Below, piece after piece: positions 58,891-64,000 of a stretch of 64,000 nucleotides of DNA. Origin of the DNA: Bacteroidota bacterium (lineage in GTDB: Bacteria; Bacteroidota; Bacteroidia; Cytophagales; Cyclobacteriaceae); contig JACOSO010000096.1 of NCBI GenBank assembly GCA_016178785.1, positions 1 to 64,000 of the forward strand, read 5' to 3'. How positions within the stretch are numbered: the stretch's first letter is position 1; each line of letters begins with the position of its first letter. Both the position numbers and the translations under genes were made by a program. The notes under the pieces are model-generated. The model was not told where the DNA came from, ran no database searches, and saw only the letters and a program-made list of their open reading frames with translations.

Positions 58891-60195
58891 TTGAACAAGC
58901 AACTTATATTTTGGTCAATAACTGTAAGTCTTGGTGGATTTTTGTTTGGGATGGATGTAGCGGTGATTTCCGGAGTTGAACAAAGTATTCAAAAACTTTG
59001 GAGTTTAGACACACTACAACAGGGGTTAGCTGTAGCAATAGCGCTTTATGGGACTGTGATCGGAGCCGCATTTGGTGGTCTTCCCAGTGACACTCTCGGG
59101 CGCAAGCGGACACTGCAGTGGATAGGGCTTTTATTTTTTATATCTGCCATCGGCTCAGCAATGGCAGATGACGTTAATGTATTTATGATTTTCCGTCTCA
59201 TTGGAGGCCTGAGCATTGGAGCTTCTTCGGTAGTAGCACCCGTTTATATTTCAGAAATCGCCCCTCCCCGTTTCCGAGGAAGGATGGGTATTTCATTCCA
59301 ACTTAATGTTGTCTTGGGCATTTTGGTCGCTTACATTTCCAATTACTTTATTAATGGCGGACCCAACGACTGGCGCTGGATGATTGGAATTGTTGCGATC
59401 CCTGCACTTCTCTTTCTGATTTTAATGTCATTTACACCTGAAACACCGCGATGGTTGATTCTTCATAAAGGAAAAATAGATGAGGCTAAAAAGATCATTG
59501 CCCTTACTAATCCAGAAGTAGATAAAGCTGTAAATGAAATAGTTAAATCAAAAACAGAAACTGGAACTCATGAACGACTCTTCTCAAAAAAATTCGGATG
59601 GCCGATACTACTTGCTTTCTTATTTGCTCTCTTCAATCAACTCTCTGGAATTAATGCTATCATCTATTATTCGCCACGAATTTTTGAAATGACAGGCCTG
59701 GGAAAGGATAGCGCTTTACTTTCTTCTGCTGGTATTGGCGTTGCCAATTTAATTTTCACCATACTGGGATGGCTTTTCATTGACAGATTAGGACGGAGGG
59801 TTCTAATGTATATTGGCTCGATCGGTTATATCATTTCACTGGGATTAATTTCATTTGCTTTCTTTAATCAATCTTTTGGTGCAGTTCCAATCTATATTTT
59901 TTCTTTCATCGCGGCTCATGCTATTGGTCAGGGCTCGGTGATCTGGGTTTTTATCTCTGAGATATTTCCCAACTCTGTCAGAGCCTCGGGAATGGCCTGG
60001 GGAGCCCTTACACACTGGGTGTTCGCGGCCATCATCGCCAACATTTTTCCATTCTTCTCTGAAAAGTTGGGTGGTGGAATTATCTTCCTATTTTTTACAG
60101 CCATGATGGTTTTTCAATTGTTTTACGTTGCCTTAATGATGCCTGAAACGAAAGGCGTTTCGTTGGAAAATTTAGAAAAGGAATTGATTAAATAA
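58891..60195 (+). CDS. Sugar porter family MFS transporter
   Basis: 434 residues from a TTG at 58891; no ATG is in frame upstream before a stop. Motifs of the sugar porter family are clear: GFLFGMDVAVISG in helix 1, LPSDTLGRKR loop, FRLIGGLSIGASSVVAPVYISEIAPPRFRG, NQLSGINAIIYYSPRIF, DRLGRRVL, and the C-terminal PETKGVSLENLE. It is a proton:sugar symporter at the inner membrane. The kinase gene begins 68 bases downstream, so the two likely form an uptake-and-phosphorylation pair. Confidence 0.92.
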   Translation: MNKQLIFWSITVSLGGFLFGMDVAVISGVEQSIQKLWSLDTLQQGLAVAIALYGTVIGAAFGGLPSDTLGRKRTLQWIGLLFFISAIGSAMADDVNVFMIFRLIGGLSIGASSVVAPVYISEIAPPRFRGRMGISFQLNVVLGILVAYISNYFINGGPNDWRWMIGIVAIPALLFLILMSFTPETPRWLILHKGKIDEAKKIIALTNPEVDKAVNEIVKSKTETGTHERLFSKKFGWPILLAFLFALFNQLSGINAIIYYSPRIFEMTGLGKDSALLSSAGIGVANLIFTILGWLFIDRLGRRVLMYIGSIGYIISLGLISFAFFNQSFGAVPIYIFSFIAAHAIGQGSVIWVFISEIFPNSVRASGMAWGALTHWVFAAIIANIFPFFSEKLGGGIIFLFFTAMMVFQLFYVALMMPETKGVSLENLEKELIK

Positions 60196-60263
60196 ATATC
60201 AGAGAAGCTGCCCTAGATGATCATGCTGCCCTTTCTTCTCTGTTGTTGAAATACCAAATTGCA

Positions 60264-61157
60264 ATGAGTAGCAAAAAGGACTATGTCTGCTGTTTTGGTG
60301 AGATTCTTTGGGACGTTTTGCCTACGGGCAAAATGCCAGGCGGAGCCCCAATGAACGTGGGGTTCCATTTAAAAAACCTCGGTGTAAAAGCTGCCTTCAT
60401 TAGCAAAGTAGGAACAGATGATTTGGGAAGAGAAATCAAAGAGCTTGTCGTTGAAAAGAATTGCCCCGTGCAATGGATTCAATTAGATAGAAAGTATCCT
60501 ACTGGAACAGTGCTGGTTAATCTCTCTAATCCTAATGACGTGCAATATGAAATTGTTAAACCAGTAGCGTGGGATTTTATTGAAGCAACTCAAGATTCTC
60601 TTGATATCTCCAGGGATTCATTTGCCTTCGTCTTTGGTTCATTGGCCTGTAGATCAGAACGCTCTAAAGAAACCTTATTTACCTTACTCAGCCAAACCAC
60701 CGGGCTGAAAATTTTTGACGTGAACCTCCGCGCTCCTCATTTTTCCAAAGATTTGATTTGTGAGTTATTAAGAAAGGCAGACATCGTCAAAATGAATAAA
60801 GAAGAACTGGAGACAATCAGTTCCTGGCTCGGACTTGAAAATTCGATCGAACAAAAGGCAGATGATCTTAAAAAGAAATTCGGACTTGATATGGTGATCG
60901 TAACCAAGGGTGGAGATGGTGCCACTCTTTTGAATGAGAAGGGTATTTTTAATTCGAAGGTATATAAAGTGGAAGTAAAAGATACAATTGGAAGCGGTGA
61001 TGCATTTTTAGCAGGAATAATTAAAAATCTGCTTTTAAAAACACCTGTAGACCACATGCTCAAATATGCATGTGCTCTTGGTTCATTAGTGGCAATGCAT
61101 CAGGGAGCGAACCCTCCCATAAAAGAGAGTGAAATATTTGAGTTGATGCTGCAGTAA
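60264..61157 (+). CDS. PfkB family carbohydrate kinase (fructokinase-like)
   Basis: About 297 residues from the ATG at 60264; a TTG at 60243 is a weaker alternative. The N-terminal PfkB features are FGEILWDVLPTGKMPGGAPMNVGFHLKNLG, and the C-terminal signature is DTIGSGDAFLAGII with catalytic Asp246. It phosphorylates a sugar with ATP; the GEILWD and GGAPMNV motifs are closest to fructokinases. The adjacent sugar porter supports a monosaccharide kinase. Confidence 0.9.
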   Translation: MSSKKDYVCCFGEILWDVLPTGKMPGGAPMNVGFHLKNLGVKAAFISKVGTDDLGREIKELVVEKNCPVQWIQLDRKYPTGTVLVNLSNPNDVQYEIVKPVAWDFIEATQDSLDISRDSFAFVFGSLACRSERSKETLFTLLSQTTGLKIFDVNLRAPHFSKDLICELLRKADIVKMNKEELETISSWLGLENSIEQKADDLKKKFGLDMVIVTKGGDGATLLNEKGIFNSKVYKVEVKDTIGSGDAFLAGIIKNLLLKTPVDHMLKYACALGSLVAMHQGANPPIKESEIFELMLQ

Positions 61158-61168
61158 GTAAGGTTAGT

Positions 61169-61711
61169 CTATGAAATCTTCTCTACTACCAAATTATGAT
61201 TGGTGTATATGCAAATATCGGCAGCGATATTTAGGCTTTCTTTTACAATTTCTTCCGCAGAAAGATGTGGTGCATGTTTCTTGAGTGCCAGCGCAGCAGA
61301 TTGCGCGTACATCGCACCAGAGCCAATGGCAGCAACTTGCTTATCGGGTTCGATCACATCACCCGTTCCCGATAGCATCAGTATTTCTTCTTTGTTGCAG
61401 GCGATCAACATCGCTTCGAGCCTTCTCAGATAGCGATCCATCCGCCAATCTTTTGCCAACTCAATAGCAGCACGTTTCATATTGCCACCATACGAATTCA
61501 ACTTTTCATCAAACCGGTCGAGAAGAGTAAAGGCATCGGCTGTTGAGCCGGCAAAACCGGTAATCACTTTTCCGTCTTGGAGTTTTCTGATTTTCTTCAC
61601 GTTGCTTTTGGCAATAGTATTGCCCATAGTTGCCTGACCATCACCGCCAATAGCAACCATACCATTATGACTTACAGCCAAAATAGTTGTTGAATGAATT
61701 TCCGTTTTCAT
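61169..61711 (-). CDS. hslV: ATP-dependent protease proteolytic subunit HslV
   Basis: 180 residues. After a short propeptide (MKTEIHS) the mature N-terminal Thr (about residue 8, TTILAVSHNG) would be the catalytic nucleophile. The IGGDGQATMGNTIAKSNVKKIRKL segment and the GFAGSTADAFTLLDRFDEKL motif are typical of HslV. It forms the core of the two-ring HslUV protease. The hslU ATPase gene is not in the window. The E2 gene stop is three bases before its start on the same strand. Confidence 0.93.
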   Translation of the reverse strand: MKTEIHSTTILAVSHNGMVAIGGDGQATMGNTIAKSNVKKIRKLQDGKVITGFAGSTADAFTLLDRFDEKLNSYGGNMKRAAIELAKDWRMDRYLRRLEAMLIACNKEEILMLSGTGDVIEPDKQVAAIGSGAMYAQSAALALKKHAPHLSAEEIVKESLNIAADICIYTNHNLVVEKIS

Positions 61712-61714
61712 TGA

Positions 61715-63343
61715 TTAAATCAAAATCCGCACCGGGTCTTCGAGCAATCCTTTTAGCGTTTTAAGGAAAGCAGAACCAACTGCACCATCCACTGCCCGGT
61801 GATCGCACGACATGGTTACTTTCATTATATTGCCAATGACGAGTTGCCCGTTCTTAACAATAGCGGTTTCTTTTATTCCACCTACCGCAAGAATACAAGC
61901 ATCTGGTGGGTTAATAATCGCTGTGAACTCTTCTATGCCAAACATGCCCAGATTGGAAATGGTAAATGTGCTTCCTTCCCAATCGCTGGGTTGCAATTTT
62001 TTATCGTGAGCCTTTTGCGCGAGGTCTTTCACCTCAAGCGCTATATGCGACAATGATTTGTTGTCAGCAAAGCGAACTACTGGCACAAGCAATCCATCTT
62101 TCACGGCAACGGCAACACCAATGTGAATATGATGATTCTTGCGCATCTTGTCGCCCAGCCAGCTCACATTCACGTCAGGATGCTGACGGAGGGCAGCCGC
62201 CACGGCTTTGATCACCATGTCATTGAATGAAATTTTTACCGGTGCAATTTCATTCATGCTTTTACGTGCTTCAACCGCCTTGTCCATGTTGATCTCCATG
62301 GTGAGATAGAAATGAGGAGCGCTGAATTTACTTTCGGCCAATCGCTTAGCGATGGTCTTGCGCATTTGAGAAACGGGAACTTCTTCGAAGCTTTCTTGGC
62401 CTACTACTTGAGGTAATATTACAGGTGCTGATGTTTTTGCATCGGCCGATTTTGAAGGCTGCGATGACGGCTTATAATTTTCTACATCATGTTTTGTAAC
62501 ACGTCCGTGATCGCCAGTTCCCTGAATTTTGTTGATGTCATATCCTAAATCTTTCGCCATCTTCTTGGCCAAAGGCGATGCCTTTAATCGTCCATTGGTT
62601 GACGGAGAACCATTTGACGAGGTCGTTGAAGGAGCAGCCGTTTGAATTGAAGCTGGAGCAGTCGATGTCGAAGCAACAGGCTTTGCTGCACCAGATGCTT
62701 TTGCCTGATGAGCTTTCAATAACGTTTGCCAGTCTGCATTTTTATCACCTATAATGGCGAGCACATCGTTGATCTTCACCGCTTCTTTCTCTTTTGCACC
62801 TATGTATAGCAATGTGCCTGTATTGTACGATTCGTAATCCATCGTGGCTTTATCGGTTTCTATTTCTGCCATCAACTCACCCGACTTCACCTGGTCTCCC
62901 ACTTTTTTGTGCCACTTGGCGATAACTCCTTCTGTCATCGTGTCGCTCATTTTAGGCATCAAAGCGACTTCAGCTTTAATTCCTGAGGTATCAATTGCAG
63001 GGGTTTCAGCCACTGCTGTTGCTACTTCAGTTTTGGTTTCTGTTTTTCCTCCAGCTGTAGCAATCGATGTTTGTGCGCCCGCAAGCAGGGAAGAATAGTC
63101 TTCACCTTTATTTCCTACAATGGCCAGAACATCATTAATCTTCACGGCCTGGCCTTCTTTTGCCCCGAGATATAAAACTGTGCCTGAGTTAAACGACTCA
63201 TAATCCATCGTGGCCTTGTCGGTTTCAATTTCGGCCATCAACTCACCCGACTTCACTGTATCCCCCACTTTTTTGTGCCACTTAGCGATCACTCCTTCCT
63301 TCATCGTGTCGCTCATCTTGGGCATTCGAACAATCTCTGCCAT
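61715..63343 (-). CDS. Pyruvate dehydrogenase complex E2 (dihydrolipoamide acetyltransferase), two lipoyl domains
   Basis: 542 residues. Two lipoyl domains carry the lipoylated Lys in ETDKATMDYES (Lys43 and Lys165). A Ser/Ala/Thr-rich linker (about 215-250) leads to the peripheral subunit-binding domain (RLKASPLAKKMAKDLG, about 252-290). The catalytic domain ends with the DHRAVDG motif (His515, Asp519). In PDH it transfers acetyl groups to CoA. The two lipoyl domains are almost identical in DNA as well, unusual for such a pair. The E1 genes are not in the window; hslV follows with a three-base gap. Confidence 0.92.
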   Translation of the reverse strand: MAEIVRMPKMSDTMKEGVIAKWHKKVGDTVKSGELMAEIETDKATMDYESFNSGTVLYLGAKEGQAVKINDVLAIVGNKGEDYSSLLAGAQTSIATAGGKTETKTEVATAVAETPAIDTSGIKAEVALMPKMSDTMTEGVIAKWHKKVGDQVKSGELMAEIETDKATMDYESYNTGTLLYIGAKEKEAVKINDVLAIIGDKNADWQTLLKAHQAKASGAAKPVASTSTAPASIQTAAPSTTSSNGSPSTNGRLKASPLAKKMAKDLGYDINKIQGTGDHGRVTKHDVENYKPSSQPSKSADAKTSAPVILPQVVGQESFEEVPVSQMRKTIAKRLAESKFSAPHFYLTMEINMDKAVEARKSMNEIAPVKISFNDMVIKAVAAALRQHPDVNVSWLGDKMRKNHHIHIGVAVAVKDGLLVPVVRFADNKSLSHIALEVKDLAQKAHDKKLQPSDWEGSTFTISNLGMFGIEEFTAIINPPDACILAVGGIKETAIVKNGQLVIGNIMKVTMSCDHRAVDGAVGSAFLKTLKGLLEDPVRILI

Positions 63344-63353
63344 CTTCTTATTC

Positions 63354-63373
63354 CAGATTTAAGATTTAAGATT
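63354..63373. repeat. CAGATTTAAGATTTAAGATT word upstream of the E2 gene
   Basis: The 20-base run from 63354 contains two overlapping TTTAAGATT words and matches the direct repeat at 51455-51481. It lies in the 84-base gap before the E2 start. Confidence 0.5.
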
Positions 63374-63427
63374 CATTGAACTTCAAAAATAGGCGATTTT
63401 CGAGTAATGTGAAACGTTTTATTTCAG

Positions 63428-64000
63428 TTAGAAATTGATCGTGCCTATTAGTACTTCAAACAATGAAGTAGCTGGTGTCAGCCCTTTTGAATAACGGAAA
63501 CCAATATCCAGTTGTGGAAGAAGGCGCATCACATTGATATCTAACTTGACCTCCACACCCGTGGACATATAAGTTTGACTGATTGCCCTTGAAAAAACAC
63601 TTCTGCCAAATCCATAATCAAAAAAACCGTTAACTCTCAGTCGCTGAATATTTAACAATGGGCCAATGGCAATGTCGGGGTACCAAACCGGCAGCGTGTA
63701 GTTAGCTGACATCGAATAAAAATTTTGAAAACGTGAGACCCCAACTCCGCCACGGGGTAATGGTATTTGGTTACGGAATTGATAATTCCCGTTATCTGAA
63801 ATCGCTGAGCCTGCCTTATTCGCATAACGTAATTGATCGACTTGAGAATTTTGATAACCCCAATACCCCCAAAGTGAATGGTGCTTCATCAAGCCTGGAA
63901 AATAAAGCAGTCCATAAAATGAAAACTGTGATCCGGAATAATCACCTCCATAAGGTGTATTGTATGCATTCAAGAAAAAAGCCTGACCAAACTTGCTGTT
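63428..64000 (-). CDS. Outer-membrane beta-barrel protein, C-terminal part (gene runs off the window)
   Basis: The minus-strand frame ends with a stop near 63428 and is open to the window edge at 64000 (about 190 codons visible); an apparent start at 63973 is a TTG within the open frame and is not taken as the real one. The visible part is beta-rich with aromatic strands (GLLYFPGLMKHHSLWGYWGYQ, MSANYTLPVWYPDIAIGPLL, MRLLPQLDIGFRYSKGL) and ends in a phenylalanine, as outer-membrane barrels do. It looks like the C-terminal barrel of a larger outer-membrane protein; the family cannot be named from this part. Confidence 0.65.
   Translation of the reverse strand, partial: NSKFGQAFFLNAYNTPYGGDYSGSQFSFYGLLYFPGLMKHHSLWGYWGYQNSQVDQLRYANKAGSAISDNGNYQFRNQIPLPRGGVGVSRFQNFYSMSANYTLPVWYPDIAIGPLLNIQRLRVNGFFDYGFGRSVFSRAISQTYMSTGVEVKLDINVMRLLPQLDIGFRYSKGLTPATSLFEVLIGTINF

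Overview
The window looks like a chromosomal segment of a member of the Bacteroidota, most likely Cytophagales. Grounds: many Bacteroidota-type families (DUF5777, DUF4097 pair, DUF4159, two-domain M16 protease, YHYH protein), lipobox lipoproteins, weak or absent Shine-Dalgarno sequences, a TTTG/TAnnTTTG-like promoter and AT-rich intergenic words. The order-level placement is inference. No phage, transposase, plasmid or CRISPR was seen; the DNA is densely coding and mostly housekeeping or metabolic.

Layout. 1-2.3 kb: 5' end of a sodium:solute symporter, a DUF5777 barrel, a YceI protein and a small membrane protein (minus). 2.4-6.5 kb: GH1 glycosidase and M16 protease (plus). 6.6-12.0 kb: parE-parC-ompA-like operon (minus). 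12.2-14.5 kb: small membrane and lipoproteins and 3-hydroxybutyryl-CoA dehydrogenase. 14.6-19.0 kb: an operon of three secreted amidohydrolase paralogues, only one with an intact metal site. 19.2 kb: tRNA-Gly(CCC), then two methyltransferases, a PEBP lipoprotein and a YHYH protein.

23.6-43.6 kb is the centrepiece, a roughly 20-kb nitrate/nitrite assimilation island. One minus-strand unit runs narK-like transporter, outer-membrane porin, NrtA/NrtB/NrtC-like ABC transporter, a fused nitrate reductase, a rubredoxin-tailed protein resembling a cofactor-less nitrite/sulfite reductase, and siroheme synthase (precorrin-2 dehydrogenase). A NarX/NarL-like two-component pair and nirBD follow as separate minus units. 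Divergent from nirB are cobA (siroheme), DUF4202, a nitrate-reductase-associated protein and, convergent to these, mobA (molybdenum cofactor). Together they cover nitrate passage through both membranes, reduction to nitrite and ammonium, cofactor supply and sensing. TACGTA-centred palindromes sit at the starts of narK, nirB/cobA and the sensor kinase, suggesting a shared regulator.

43.7-46.9 kb: ECF sigma factor, HEAT-repeat anti-sigma-like protein and two DUF4097 proteins. 47-50 kb: GH16 glucanase, Maf, glycosyltransferase 9, pyrophosphatase. 50-56 kb: serine dehydratase beta-like gene with TolC and HlyD-like efflux parts, fatty acid hydroxylase, bestrophin, thymidylate synthase. 56-64 kb: two tandem paralogous lipoproteins, DUF4159 protein, sugar transporter and fructokinase-like kinase, HslV, pyruvate dehydrogenase E2, and the end of an outer-membrane protein gene that runs off the window.

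The strongest leads are the rubredoxin-tailed nitrite/sulfite-reductase-like protein, the TACGTA sites, the two uncharacterised proteins translated with cobA, the one-intact-two-degenerate amidohydrolase operon, and short palindromes inserted in frame in one of those genes.
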